From Verrucomicrobiia bacterium (GTDB lineage Bacteria > Verrucomicrobiota > Verrucomicrobiia > Limisphaerales > UBA11358): 64,000 nt of DNA. Location: assembly GCA_031290985.1 (NCBI GenBank), contig JARLJW010000027.1, forward strand, positions 1 through 64,000, read 5' to 3'. The translations under genes and the position numbers were made by a program. Under the pieces are notes generated by a model. It made no database searches. It saw nothing but the letters and a program-made list of their open reading frames with translations, and was not told the origin of the DNA. Positions 1-9,116 of this stretch are shown here, piece after piece (the stretch's first letter is position 1; each line of letters begins with the position of its first letter).

Positions 1-204
1 AATTTCTCTACCCTCGGTTTGTATTTTTTCAAATGTTTTTAACTGTTGTAAGATTGGGCCGCCCGGCGTCGGGCCCACTCCGGAAGTGTGTTTTTTAAAT
101 CACGTCGTGGTATGCCCCAGGGTTAAGCTTCGTAAAGCCTAAAAGCACCAGCGTGCGGGTGCAGCGCACGGGGGGGGCCATGCCGGACTGGCCACCATGC
201 AAGG

Positions 205-266
205 CCTTGGGAATCAAGGTCCGTTGGGCTTGGTTGGGCTTTGTTGGACCTTAGAATTTTTTAAAA
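205..266 (+). repeat. Dispersed repeat, copy 1 (partner at 49371-49440)
   Basis: The segment contains TTGGGAATCAAGG, then a TTGTTGG(A/G)CCTTAGAATTTTT tail followed by AAA. The same blocks occur in the same order at 49371-49440, also in a gene-free region. The middle part differs (here a GTTGGGCTT repetition, there TATTAGCCCC). No open frame or terminal inverted repeat was seen. Confidence 0.5.
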
Positions 267-286
267 ATTATGAAGTTTAATCACGG

Positions 287-354
287 GTCGATGATCAACT
301 GCAGTCGATGATCGACAACAGTCGATGATCGACAGCAGTCGATGACCGACAGCG
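287..354 (+). repeat. 17-bp tandem repeat, four copies
   Basis: Four head-to-tail 17-base units start at 287, 304, 321 and 338. The second and third units read GTCGATGATCGACAACA and GTCGATGATCGACAGCA. Each unit contains the palindromic core TCGATGATCGA or a close variant, so each could act as a protein-binding site or a small hairpin. The first and fourth units have drifted by a few bases. There are no spacers, so this is not a CRISPR array. Confidence 0.8.
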
Positions 355-462
355 TTGCTCACGGATGGACACGGATGAAAAGCGGTAAACATTCAACATT
401 CAGGGCCAGCAGCGAAGGGGCACGATTTTGTAAATCAGGCAGACAACTAGGGATACGCACGG

Positions 463-523
463 AGGAAATCCGAAGGCCGAAATCCGAGGGCCGAAAGAAA
501 TCCGAATGACGAAGGCCCGAATG
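463..523 (+). repeat. Degenerate 14-bp repeat (GAAATCCGAAGGCC)
   Basis: Two adjacent 14-base units at 465-478 and 479-492 differ at one base (GAAATCCGAAGGCC and GAAATCCGAGGGCC). They are followed by a looser copy ending in AATGACGAAGGCCCGAATG. AATGACGAATG-like pieces also occur at 42088-42107, 45203-45213 and 48868-48880, so this appears to belong to a dispersed intergenic family. Confidence 0.5.
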
Positions 524-908
524 CACCGGGGCGGCGCTTGGGTCATTCGCACAGACCATCACAGATGCACATAGATAAAAAGGCTGAAAATATTGGGAAT
601 CCAAGTAAATCCAACCAAAAAATTCACCACCTCCGGCCCAGATTAAATACAGCTAGAAACCAAAAAACTAAACTGGAGTTTGAGAAAAGGCCAATGAGGT
701 GTGGGCCGCACGGGACACCCAAGCGCCATGGCAAAGAACACGCGGGCGGGCCGCCCGCGCTCCTCCGTGGGTGGCCGCACAAAGATGCGATGGCGGATTT
801 TAACAGCGGGTGTAGATTTTGCACGTAACCCATAACAGCCACATTGGCGGACTCGTCAAAAGTTTTACGATTGAGGGCTGTGAGCAATCAACAAATCAAC
901 CGAACTCC

Positions 909-2522
909 ATGAAAAAAATATTCACAACCATTGCAGCGGTTTGTGCGCTCGCTGCCGGCGTTTCCGTGTCCCAAGCCCAGCCGTATTATCTCGCGGGCCA
1001 CTTTCAAGGATGGTGCAACAATTGTACGGTGATGACCGACAACGGACTGGTTGGAACCAACGGACTCTATGGAGCCCATCAATGGGAATATGACATCACC
1101 GGCCAGACGCCGAATTCCTATGATAATAGTGGCAATGGCATGAAGGTCACCGACGGCACGTGGGCCAATACCTGGCCCGGTGATAACATGTACGTCCATT
1201 ATGACGGGACAGGTGCCATCAAGGTTTATTTCTATCCCGGAACTTTTACCGACGGCTGGTTTCCCGCGGGCAACCGGGTTGGCTATTCGGACACCGGTGC
1301 GCCCTGGGAAGTCACCGGAACCTTCACCACACCGCAGTTTGGGAGTGATCCGCTGGCCCAGATGACTCTGGTGGCGGGTTCGGCCGGGGTATATACGAAC
1401 ATCTACGTCATCACCACCCCGGGGACGTATCAGTGGAAGTGCCGCACCACTGGAAGCTGGGATGATTTGCAAGCAGGATCAGACTTTTCAAAGAGCTCTG
1501 GAAACTTGGCCTTCACCACGACCAGCCCAAATCAAGCGGTGACGTTTACCCTGGATCTGCCCGATGGCCGCTTGGCGGCATCCGTGCCGCCGGTTTTTGC
1601 CAATGTGCAGTTTTCCGTGGACATGACGCTGGTGGTGCAGACGGATCCGGGATTTGACAACACGGTCGCCCATGCCGTGACGGTGAACGGCGGCGGGCTG
1701 GCCCCCAACGGCTGGGGTGGCACGGACTGCACCAACAACCCGACGTCGGCCAACCCGAACATTTACTATAGTCCGTATTTCAACCTGCAGGTTGGCACTT
1801 CCACGGAATATCAATTTCGCTATATCAGCAGTGGCAACACCATGTACGACGCGGTTGGTGGCATCAGCGGACATAACCGCAGCCTGACGGTTCCCAACGT
1901 GGCCAGCACGAATCTGCCGACCGTGTATTGGGATGACGCCCTGCCGACGGATTTGTTGAACATGGACACGGTGGTCACCATCAGCGTCAACATGACGAAC
2001 GCGGTGGGCACGGACGCGCATGTGTTTGATCCGGCCAACGACGGGCTTTTCATCAATGGTGATTTCAGCGGCTGGCTGGGTTGGAACCCCATCACATTGT
2101 ACGGTGCGGGTCTGCAATGCCATTCTGACGGCACCAGCCTGGTCTATACTTACGTGACCACCTTTCCCAAGGGGCATACCCGTGCGCTGACCTATAAGTA
2201 TGCCATCAATGGCGCGGACAATGAAGCGCCATCATATCAAAACCATTTCCGCTACATCCGCGGCACGAACGGGGTGGAAAGCCTGCCGGTGGACACCTTT
2301 GGGGTGCAATACAACGAGCCGAAAGTCGGCGGACTGTCGATCGCCCGGCCAGCCGGCGGGGCCTATCCCGTCACTTGGCTGGCTTATCCGAATGTGCACC
2401 TGCAAACCCGGAGCAGCTTGAGCAGCGGCACCTGGCTGGACGTGGATGGAACCACGGGCGCCAGCGCCACCAACTGGCCGGCGGGCAGCGGTCCGCAATT
2501 TTTCCGGTTGGTGCAACCATGA
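909..2522 (+). CDS. Secreted multidomain beta-rich protein, possibly carbohydrate-binding
   Basis: The product is 537 residues from ATG 909. That start is preferred over a TTG 30 codons upstream because it opens directly onto a signal peptide (MKK, a hydrophobic run, then a VSQAQ cleavage region). The mature part has three repeating beta-rich segments. Each has an aromatic-rich opening (AGHFQGW near the N-terminus, FINGDFSGWLGW near residue 380) that resembles starch-binding or E-set domains. The last 60 residues (LQTRSSLSSGTW to QFFRLVQP) match the end of the FG-GAP protein at 36279-37646, which suggests a shared C-terminal module. It sits upstream of a prepilin-like gene and a secreted GH13 enzyme, so a role in binding alpha-glucan outside the cell is plausible. 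Sugar binding is inferred from motif and context, not shown. Confidence 0.7.
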   Translation: MKKIFTTIAAVCALAAGVSVSQAQPYYLAGHFQGWCNNCTVMTDNGLVGTNGLYGAHQWEYDITGQTPNSYDNSGNGMKVTDGTWANTWPGDNMYVHYDGTGAIKVYFYPGTFTDGWFPAGNRVGYSDTGAPWEVTGTFTTPQFGSDPLAQMTLVAGSAGVYTNIYVITTPGTYQWKCRTTGSWDDLQAGSDFSKSSGNLAFTTTSPNQAVTFTLDLPDGRLAASVPPVFANVQFSVDMTLVVQTDPGFDNTVAHAVTVNGGGLAPNGWGGTDCTNNPTSANPNIYYSPYFNLQVGTSTEYQFRYISSGNTMYDAVGGISGHNRSLTVPNVASTNLPTVYWDDALPTDLLNMDTVVTISVNMTNAVGTDAHVFDPANDGLFINGDFSGWLGWNPITLYGAGLQCHSDGTSLVYTYVTTFPKGHTRALTYKYAINGADNEAPSYQNHFRYIRGTNGVESLPVDTFGVQYNEPKVGGLSIARPAGGAYPVTWLAYPNVHLQTRSSLSSGTWLDVDGTTGASATNWPAGSGPQFFRLVQP

Positions 2523-2536
2523 TGTCGGTTTGGTAA

Positions 2537-2570
2537 TCCGCCGGGCCGGTTGACGGCCCGGCGGAATAAT
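2537..2570 (+). terminator. Probable intrinsic terminator
   Basis: A perfect 12-bp stem (TCCGCCGGGCCG with CGGCCCGGCGGA) with a 5-base loop (GTTGA) is followed by AT-rich ATAATTCG. It starts 15 bases after the stop of the secreted-protein gene. The tail lacks a clean T-run, so it may attenuate rather than fully stop transcription into the prepilin gene. Confidence 0.6.
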
Positions 2571-2593
2571 TCGAAATTAAGCAGAGATATTTT

Positions 2594-3469
2594 ATGCAAA
2601 TCAAATGCCGTCGCGCAGGTTTTACGCTGATCGAACTGCTGGTGGTCATCGCCATCATCGCCATTCTGGCCGCCATGCTGTTGCCGGCGCTGGCCAAGGC
2701 CAAGGAACGGGCGCAGACGATTTCCTGCTTGAGCAACTACAAGCAACTGGGGCTGGCCTGGGTGATGTATTCCGGTGACAACAGTGACCGGCTGGCCAGC
2801 AATGCGGATATGCAGCCATCGAGCGTTTCTAAAGCAAAAAATTGGATTTGCCCTTATGGCGTCGCGCTGGACTGGACCTCCAGTGGTAACAACACGAACA
2901 CACTATTCCTCACCGTCGATGATCCGATGTTGGGCACGGCCGTGATGGGCCAATATGTTGCCAAATCGTTGAAGATTTTTGTTTGCCCCTCGGACCGTTT
3001 TTTAAGCATCAACCAGAAAGGCTGGGACAATCGCATGCGCAGTTGTGCCATGGACGGCGCTCTGGGAGACGGCTCAAAATATTATGCCGATCCGACCAAG
3101 GGGATGCCGGCGTATTATAACGCCAAGAAAACCAGCGACCTGCACACGCCCGGGCCGAGCGATTGCTGGTTGATCACCGATGAACATCCGAACAGCAACG
3201 ACGACGCCACGTTCTTCGTTGACCCGGCGGCGGCAGCCACGCCGGCGGGCAAAAATTTCAATGAACTGCCCGGCAGCATGCACGGCAACGCCGCCGCGCT
3301 GGTGTTTGCGGACGGTCACTCCGAGGTTCATCGTTGGAAGGGTTCTGTCACGACCACAAAATTTGACCCCAACCGATCGAGTTGGTTGAACGGGCCAGCC
3401 ATTCCGGCGCTTGACGCCGCGAGCCTTGTCGACCTGCAATGGTTCGCCCAGCACACGCCGCAAAACTAA
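2594..3469 (+). CDS. Prepilin-type N-terminal cleavage/methylation protein (pseudopilin-like)
   Basis: This 291-residue protein begins with a short basic leader, then GFTLIELLV and a long hydrophobic helix ending in [13 protein letters not shown]. That is the class III signal cleaved by a prepilin peptidase, with the conserved Glu at +5. The body is of the type common in Verrucomicrobiota and Planctomycetes, where one genome carries many copies. It includes an [19 protein letters not shown] segment near the C-terminus, which is the usual H-x9-DG motif. Such proteins are presumed to be exported pseudopilin-like surface proteins. It lies between the secreted-protein and GH13 genes and may belong with them. 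The individual substrate or role is unknown. Confidence 0.85.
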   Translation: MQIKCRRAGFTLIELLVVIAIIAILAAMLLPALAKAKERAQTISCLSNYKQLGLAWVMYSGDNSDRLASNADMQPSSVSKAKNWICPYGVALDWTSSGNNTNTLFLTVDDPMLGTAVMGQYVAKSLKIFVCPSDRFLSINQKGWDNRMRSCAMDGALGDGSKYYADPTKGMPAYYNAKKTSDLHTPGPSDCWLITDEHPNSNDDATFFVDPAAAATPAGKNFNELPGSMHGNAAALVFADGHSEVHRWKGSVTTTKFDPNRSSWLNGPAIPALDAASLVDLQWFAQHTPQN

Positions 3470-3536
3470 TCCGGCCTGGATTATGCGTTGGCCAATGGGA
3501 CGGGCTTTGTGCAAACTATCACGGCGTAAAAAAATC

Positions 3537-4934
3537 ATGAGTTTTATCAAATTCAACAGGGTAATTCTTTTATCCACCGCGGCCTTGCTGCTGGCCTCAG
3601 CCCCGGTGCGCGCGGAATCAGATGTTTCCGGCGCGACGGCGCGGACATCACCTGACTGGCTGCGGTCGGGGACCATCTACGAGATCTTTCCACGGGACTT
3701 TTCCGCCGCCGGCAACCTGGCGGGGGTGACGGCCAGGCTGGACGCGTTGCGTGACCTTGGGGTGACGATTCTCTGGGTGATGCCGATTCATCCGATCGGG
3801 GAAAAAGGACGCAAGGGTGATTTTGGGAGCCCGTATTCGATCAAGGATTACTACGCGGTCGACCCGCATTACGGGACGCTGGACGATTTTAAGAAGCTGG
3901 TGCAGGGGGCGCACGCGCGCGGCATGAAGGTGATCATGGACATCGTGGCGAACCACACGGCGTGGGACAGCGTGATGATGACGAACAAGTCGTTTTACAA
4001 GCAGGACGCGTCCGGCAACGTGATTCCGCCGGTGCCGTCGTGGACGGACGTTGCCGGTCTGAACTACAAGGGGACCGAACTGCGCGAATACATGATCGCG
4101 ATGTTGAAGTATTGGGTGAAGGAGACGGATGTGGACGGGTTCCGCTGTGACGTGGCGTACATGGTGCCGACTGATTTTTGGGAACAAGCGCGCGCCGAGA
4201 TCATCAAAGTCAAACCGGACATCATGATGCTCGCGGAAGCCAGCAAGCCGGAACTGCTGGTCAATGCGTTTGACATTGATTATTCGTGGCCTTTGCTGGG
4301 GACGATGAACGAGGTTTTGATCCACGATGCGCCGGCGACCAAGATCCGGCAGTCGTGGGAGGAGAGCCGGCGGCAGTTCCCCAAGGGGGCGCTGCACATG
4401 CGCATGAGCGACGACCATGACGAAGCCCGCGCGGTGGCCCGGTACGGCATCAATGGGGCGGAGGCGGCGTCGGCGCTGATGTTCACGCTGGACGGCGTGC
4501 CGTTGATCTATAACGGGATGGAAGTGGGCGACGCGACGGAATCCGGCGACCCGGCGTTATTCGACAAATTGACCATTTTTTGGAGCCCGAAGGAACGGCC
4601 GCAACTGCGCAAGATCTATCATGACCTGATCCAGTTGCGGAAGCAGTACGCGGCCCTGCGGAATGATCAGGTGACCTGGCTGGGCAATTCGGAAGACGGG
4701 AAGGTGGTGACCTTCCAGCGCGGCGACGAGCGGGATGAGTTCGTGGTGGTGGTCAATCTTTCCAGCCGCCCGGTGAACGGCACGATCAAGAATCTTAATG
4801 CGGCAGAGTTTAAACCCGTCACTATCTCCGGCGTTGCTGACGCCGGAGCGGGAGACCTGCCGCGTTTCCAATTGGACGGTTACGGCTGGCGAATCTGGCA
4901 TCGTATCGTCCCCGCGAACACGGCGGCGAAGTAA
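3537..4934 (+). CDS. Secreted glycoside hydrolase family 13 (alpha-amylase family) enzyme
   Basis: The product is 465 residues from ATG 3537 and has a signal peptide (VILLSTAALLLASAPVRA). GH13 motifs are in order: the barrel start GTIYEIFPRDF, region I DIVANHT, region II GFRCDVA (nucleophile about D205), region III LAEA (acid/base about E234) and region IV DDHD (about D295). All three catalytic acids are present. The GDFGSPYSIKDYYAVDPHYG segment is typical of alpha-amylase, trehalose synthase or cyclomaltodextrinase-type members. The protein is short, so no extra carbohydrate-binding domain is fused. It probably cleaves or transfers alpha-1,4-glucans in the periplasm or outside the cell. The exact specificity cannot be read from sequence. 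A strong terminator follows. Confidence 0.9.
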   Translation: MSFIKFNRVILLSTAALLLASAPVRAESDVSGATARTSPDWLRSGTIYEIFPRDFSAAGNLAGVTARLDALRDLGVTILWVMPIHPIGEKGRKGDFGSPYSIKDYYAVDPHYGTLDDFKKLVQGAHARGMKVIMDIVANHTAWDSVMMTNKSFYKQDASGNVIPPVPSWTDVAGLNYKGTELREYMIAMLKYWVKETDVDGFRCDVAYMVPTDFWEQARAEIIKVKPDIMMLAEASKPELLVNAFDIDYSWPLLGTMNEVLIHDAPATKIRQSWEESRRQFPKGALHMRMSDDHDEARAVARYGINGAEAASALMFTLDGVPLIYNGMEVGDATESGDPALFDKLTIFWSPKERPQLRKIYHDLIQLRKQYAALRNDQVTWLGNSEDGKVVTFQRGDERDEFVVVVNLSSRPVNGTIKNLNAAEFKPVTISGVADAGAGDLPRFQLDGYGWRIWHRIVPANTAAK

Positions 4935-4966
4935 TGTTTCAAGCACCAACCTTAAACGTAAACAGA

Positions 4967-5012
4967 AGTTCCAAGAACCGGGTGTCTACGCCCGGAGCTT
5001 GGAATTTTTTTT
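4967..5012 (+). terminator. Intrinsic terminator after the GH13 gene
   Basis: A two-part stem (TTCCAAG with CTTGGAA, then CCGGG with CCCGG) encloses a TGTCTACG loop and is followed by eight T residues. It begins about 35 bases after the GH13 stop codon and closes that transcription unit before the epimerase gene. Confidence 0.85.
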
Positions 5013-5106
5013 GAGCGCGTAACCCGCTCAGGTCATTTAATCATCGTCTTTATGATTCTCTAAATTTTGGGCTGAATCCGGGCGGGGGTGAGGGCATGAT
5101 TCAGGC

Positions 5107-6069
5107 ATGAGAATTTTGGTCCTGGGCGGCACCCGGTTCATCGGGCGGCAGATCGTGGAGACCTTGCTGACGGCGGGTCATGCGGTGAGCATTTTGACGC
5201 GCGGCAAATCCGCGGATGAACTGCCGGCGGCGGTTGAACGGCTGCGCGGCGACCGGGATGAAGGCGCGGCGGGGTTGCAGGCCTTGACGGGCCGTTCCTG
5301 GGATGCGTGCGTGGATGTGAGCGGTTACACGGCGCGGCAGGTGCGGGCGAGCGCCGAATTTTTGCAGGGGAAGGTGAAGCACTATGTGTTCGTGAGCACG
5401 ATGAGTGTTTATGGCGATGCACAGGAACGTCCGGTGCGGGAGACGCATCCGCGATTGCCGCCAGCGGAAGAGCATGTGCTTGACGTGAACGGCGAGACAT
5501 ACGGCCCGCTGAAAGTCATGTGCGAGAATATCATCCAATCCATCTACGGGGATGGCTGCGCATTCCTTCGGCCGCAGATCGTCGCCGGGCCGCATGATCA
5601 CACCGGTCGCTATGGGCATTGGGTGCAGCGGGCGGGGCAGGCCGGGGCGATGCTGGCACCGGGTGACGGGACGGACCATGTGCAAGTGATCGATGTGCGC
5701 GACCTGGCGCGGTTCACCGTGACGGTGATTGAGCAGAGATTGAACGGAGCTTTCAACATGGCCGGGCCGAGAATGACGTGGGCGGAGTTCATGAAATTGC
5801 TGGGGGCGCGGGACGTGGTGTGGGCGGGCGCCAAGATAATGGAAGCGGCGGGAGTGGGCGAAAGGGAATTGCCCTTGTACCGGCCCGAGCGTGGGACTTA
5901 TGGCGGATTGATGGATGCCAGCAACGAACGGGCGCGGGCGGCCGGATTGGTGCTGACGTCGCCGGAAGAGACGCTGCGGGCGGTGCGGGCTGATCTGGCA
6001 GGGCGCAATGTGGCGCTGCTGTTCCCGCGGGAGCGGGAGGCGGAGATACTGGGAATTGCCCGCCAATGA
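5107..6069 (+). CDS. NAD(P)-dependent epimerase/dehydratase family protein (extended SDR)
   Basis: A 320-residue Rossmann-fold protein that starts MRILVLGGTRFIGR, the dinucleotide-binding G-x2-G-x2-G pattern. It has a DVSGYTARQV segment, a VFVSTMSVYGD strand, and YGPLK, which supplies the catalytic Tyr and Lys of the SDR fold. The family acts on sugar nucleotides or related substrates. This subgroup also includes chloroplast RNA-binding and isoflavone-reductase-like members, so the substrate is not assigned. The gene stands alone between the GH13 terminator and the convergent transporter gene at 6114-7445. Confidence 0.85.
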   Translation: MRILVLGGTRFIGRQIVETLLTAGHAVSILTRGKSADELPAAVERLRGDRDEGAAGLQALTGRSWDACVDVSGYTARQVRASAEFLQGKVKHYVFVSTMSVYGDAQERPVRETHPRLPPAEEHVLDVNGETYGPLKVMCENIIQSIYGDGCAFLRPQIVAGPHDHTGRYGHWVQRAGQAGAMLAPGDGTDHVQVIDVRDLARFTVTVIEQRLNGAFNMAGPRMTWAEFMKLLGARDVVWAGAKIMEAAGVGERELPLYRPERGTYGGLMDASNERARAAGLVLTSPEETLRAVRADLAGRNVALLFPREREAEILGIARQ

Positions 6070-6113
6070 GATGCCGGGCAGGTCAAGCGGGCTGATCACC
6101 CTGACTCCTGCTT

Positions 6114-7445
6114 TTAATGTCCGCCGACACCACCGGCGACGGGCACGGGAGCGCCGGACTTTTTGAAGCTGACGACCAGCAAGGTCAGCAAGGACGCCAG
6201 GCCCATGCTGGCGCCGCCGAGGACGAGGGCGTTGACGGGTTCGTTGTGGAGAAAGGTTTTCAGACTCCAACCGAGCAGGCTGGAAGCGGCGATTTGCGGG
6301 ATGACGATGAACAGGTTGAACATGCCCATCATGACGCCGACTTTTTCCTTGGGCAGCGCGGGGGCGAGCATGGCGTAGGGCATGGACAGGATGCTGGCCC
6401 AGGCGATACCGACAGCGGTCATGGCAAAGAGGAGATGGTGCTTGTCGGTGGCGAGCGGCACGGAGGCCAGCCCGATGGCACCCACGGCGAGACAGAGGAC
6501 GTGCATGATTTTCGGGCCGGTGATTTTGGTTGCGCGTAACAGCACAAAAGAGAAAACAAAGCAGATGGCGTTGTAGGTGCCAAAACAGACGTCTTGCCAT
6601 TCGTTCGCGGCCTTCATTTCCGGTGAGCCGGGCAAGGCGTGAAAAATATTTTTCGCGATAGCCGGGAAGAAATAAACCCACATCGAAAACATTCCAATCC
6701 AGGTGAAGAACTGCACTAGGCCGAGTTCCCACATGCGCCGGGGCAGGTGCAACACGACTGCCAGAACTTCGCCGAGTCCGAGCGTCCAATCGAATTTCCG
6801 TGCCCGGATGGCGGCCAGTTCTGCCTCGGATGGCGGATATTCCTTGGTGCGGAACACCGTCCACAACACCGCGCCTAGGAACGCGACCGCGCCGATGTAG
6901 AACGAGAGCCGGACGGACTGCGGAATGCCGGTGCCTTCCGATTTGATGCCGAACCAGTTGGTCATCATCCAAGGGAGCGCGGAGGATAAAGTGCCGCCGA
7001 GGCCGATGAAAAGGGATTGGATGGCGAAGCCCTGGGAATTCTGCTCCTCCGGCAAGTTGTCCGCCACGAGTGCGCGGAACGGCTGCATGGAGGCATTGAT
7101 GGTGCCGTCCAGCACCCAGAGCAGGCCCGCCGCCATCCATACGGCGGAACAATTCGGCATGAACACTAGCGCCAGCGAGGCGAGGATCGCCCCGGCCAGG
7201 ATGAAGGGCCGGCGGCGGCCCAGACGCGTCCAGATGCGGTCGCTCGTCTGGCCGACGAGGGGTTGGATGATGACGCCGGAGAGGGGCGCGGCGAGCCAGA
7301 GGATGGCCAGCTTGCTGTCATCGGCGCCAAGATATTTGTAGATGGCACTCATGTTGGCCATCTGAAGGCCCCAGCCGAACTGGATGCCGAGGAAGCCGAA
7401 GCTCATGTTCCAGATCTGCCAGAAGGAAAGCGGGGGTTTTTGCAT
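6114..7445 (-). CDS. MFS transporter, SLC45-like (probable disaccharide/sugar:proton symporter)
   Basis: A 443-residue membrane protein with about 12 predicted helices. Between helices 2 and 3 it has GQTSDRIWTRLGRRRPFI, the signature MFS loop of the SLC45/glycoside transporter group, and it has RTKEYPP after helix 6. Members in Bacteroidota and Verrucomicrobiota often sit beside alpha-glucosidase or amylase genes and are thought to import maltose or sucrose. The GH13 gene 1.2 kb away on the other strand fits that picture. Substrate assignment is inferred. A gap of 96 bases separates it from the upstream MoxR/DUF58/DUF4129 operon, so read-through is possible. Confidence 0.85.
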   Translation of the reverse strand: MQKPPLSFWQIWNMSFGFLGIQFGWGLQMANMSAIYKYLGADDSKLAILWLAAPLSGVIIQPLVGQTSDRIWTRLGRRRPFILAGAILASLALVFMPNCSAVWMAAGLLWVLDGTINASMQPFRALVADNLPEEQNSQGFAIQSLFIGLGGTLSSALPWMMTNWFGIKSEGTGIPQSVRLSFYIGAVAFLGAVLWTVFRTKEYPPSEAELAAIRARKFDWTLGLGEVLAVVLHLPRRMWELGLVQFFTWIGMFSMWVYFFPAIAKNIFHALPGSPEMKAANEWQDVCFGTYNAICFVFSFVLLRATKITGPKIMHVLCLAVGAIGLASVPLATDKHHLLFAMTAVGIAWASILSMPYAMLAPALPKEKVGVMMGMFNLFIVIPQIAASSLLGWSLKTFLHNEPVNALVLGGASMGLASLLTLLVVSFKKSGAPVPVAGGVGGH

Positions 7446-7541
7446 GGATTATTGGATGGCCAGAGTTTGCGGGTGGTGGGGCGGGTAAGCAAGCCGCACA
7501 ATCGTGCGGTGATGGGCTGTCGAGGAGGGAGGTGGCGGGCT

Positions 7542-9113
7542 TTACCCTGCACCCCAGCTTCGCCAGAGGTTTTTGACCGGCTCCAGGTCGTAGCCCGCCG
7601 GCACGGCCAGCCGGTACGCGGCATGGCTGTAAAGCCAGGACAACTGTTGCAGGTCGGAGATCATTTCCGGGAAGTTCTGGCCGAGTTCCGTGCAAAATTC
7701 CCGGGAGGTTTGTTCGGGGCGCGGTTTGATGCCGTGTTCTCCGGCCCACGCCTGCATGGCTTCGTAGCTGTAAAGCACCAACTGCTCCGGCGACCATGAG
7801 GTGTTTGCTCCCTGCAAGAAGGGATTGGTGAACGAAGCAAACCGTCGTCCCGTTGGTGCGGGCGCGTTCTCCGCCGCCACCGGCTGATGTGCGCGTGAAC
7901 GCATTTGAAACAAGTCGTTAAAAAACTTCACCAACGCCGCCCAAATGGACCTGGCGATTTGCCGGAGCAACTCGCGCCGGCGGTAAATCCACCAACCCGC
8001 CAGCAACAACAGCCCCAGCCAGAACAGGGCTTTGAACCACCCGAAAATCGACGACGGACTTTCTCCGCCGGTTGACCTTGTCTCACCGCCTTGCTTTTGC
8101 GCACTGCCTTCCGGCTGCGGAGTGGGAGACGGTCCGGGACCAGGTTCGGGTTTGCCATCTTTGGCGGTGGTTTGCGGTTGATCGTTTGCGGGCGTGAGTT
8201 TGGCTTCGTTGCCGTGGCGGCCTTCGCCCGTGCCGTGCGGACTCAATCGCATGGCGTAGTCGCTGGCCTGTCGCAACCGGTGATCCACTTGGTGGCTGAG
8301 GCCTGACCACGCTGCGTTCACCCCCGGCCGCGGCAAAAACAAAGCACCCACCAAAACAAACAACGCCACACCGATGCCCAGCCGGAGCCAGCCAAAGGCG
8401 ATCATCGGCGGCATGGGCAGATAACGCTGGCGCATATAGCGTCGTAACCCCAGAAAACTTGTCGTGAGCAGCAGGCCCGCCGCCGCCGTCACATAGGTGA
8501 ACAGATACAAGAAACCACCATGCCCCGGTGCCGTGCCGTCAACGGGCAGCAGCCTCTGGCCGAGCCCGAACAGCGGCAATGCGCCGATTGAGAAATAGAC
8601 CACCCATAACCCTGGCGCATGAACTTTCCGCAGGGTGGGATCACGTTTGGCCTTCGCCTCCGGCATTGCGGGTGGTTTGTGTTTGCCCGGCAGAAAATTC
8701 TTGGCTTCGCCCACGGTTTGCAGCAGGCCGCTGCCGGAAGCATCATCTTCTTCCTCGATCACCGTGCAGTCCCAGGTCAGCTTGTGTGCGCACCACCACA
8801 CGATGCCGAGCACGATGATGCCCAGCAAAAACGCCGGGTACATGACGATGAGATAAAAGGCGGTTGCGAACGCCAGCGCCCCTCCGTAGATGACGGCGTG
8901 CTGGTCGGTTTGCTCGATCCCGATGCGCGCCACGAGCACGATCGCCATGATGAACCAGAACATCACCCAGCGCACACCGCCGGTGTCAGCACTGCGGAAC
9001 AGGACATCGATCAGGAAAAAGCACAGGCTGCCCACCAGGAGCATGATCAGCACCGGGCTGATGCTCATGACCAGGTGGTCGGCGAAGGTTTTGTCTGGCT
9101 TGTTCATCGCCAT
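7542..9113 (-). CDS. DUF4129 domain membrane protein (transglutaminase-operon partner type)
   Basis: A 523-residue protein with several N-terminal membrane helices (about residues 15-120 and 185-275), a long soluble Pro/Gly-rich stretch, another helix near residue 355 and a C-terminal DUF4129 domain from about residue 430 (EQTSREFCTELGQNFPEM then LSWLYSHAAY). It is third in a tight operon after the MoxR ATPase and DUF58 genes; its ATG lies 3 bases after the DUF58 stop. In many bacteria MoxR, DUF58, DUF4129 and transglutaminase-like genes travel together and are thought to assemble or activate an envelope complex. No transglutaminase gene is present here. Function is otherwise unknown. Confidence 0.8.
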   Translation of the reverse strand: MAMNKPDKTFADHLVMSISPVLIMLLVGSLCFFLIDVLFRSADTGGVRWVMFWFIMAIVLVARIGIEQTDQHAVIYGGALAFATAFYLIVMYPAFLLGIIVLGIVWWCAHKLTWDCTVIEEEDDASGSGLLQTVGEAKNFLPGKHKPPAMPEAKAKRDPTLRKVHAPGLWVVYFSIGALPLFGLGQRLLPVDGTAPGHGGFLYLFTYVTAAAGLLLTTSFLGLRRYMRQRYLPMPPMIAFGWLRLGIGVALFVLVGALFLPRPGVNAAWSGLSHQVDHRLRQASDYAMRLSPHGTGEGRHGNEAKLTPANDQPQTTAKDGKPEPGPGPSPTPQPEGSAQKQGGETRSTGGESPSSIFGWFKALFWLGLLLLAGWWIYRRRELLRQIARSIWAALVKFFNDLFQMRSRAHQPVAAENAPAPTGRRFASFTNPFLQGANTSWSPEQLVLYSYEAMQAWAGEHGIKPRPEQTSREFCTELGQNFPEMISDLQQLSWLYSHAAYRLAVPAGYDLEPVKNLWRSWGAG

Positions 9114-9116
9114 GGC

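Larger units (their letters stand above)
1..908. other. Gene-free, repeat-rich region
   Basis: No convincing gene is seen in these 900 bases. Open frames here are short and have no recognisable motif. The stretch is a patchwork of low-copy repeats: a segment shared with 49371-49440, a 17-bp tandem repeat, a CACGGATG-type repeat (359-381 and 548-580), a GAAATCCGA-type repeat, and a TCCAAGTAAATCCAACCAAA segment (about 600-621) that recurs near 49825-49849. It probably also holds the promoter of the secreted-protein gene starting at 909, but no good -35/-10 pair was found. Confidence 0.6.

Noticed and set aside
287-354. Possible CRISPR array
   Set aside because: Four contiguous 17-base units with no spacers and no cas genes nearby.
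5101-7152. Long minus-strand frame spanning the epimerase and transporter genes
   Set aside because: It overlaps two well-supported genes in other frames, and its translation is Arg/His/Pro-rich, typical of a shadow frame.
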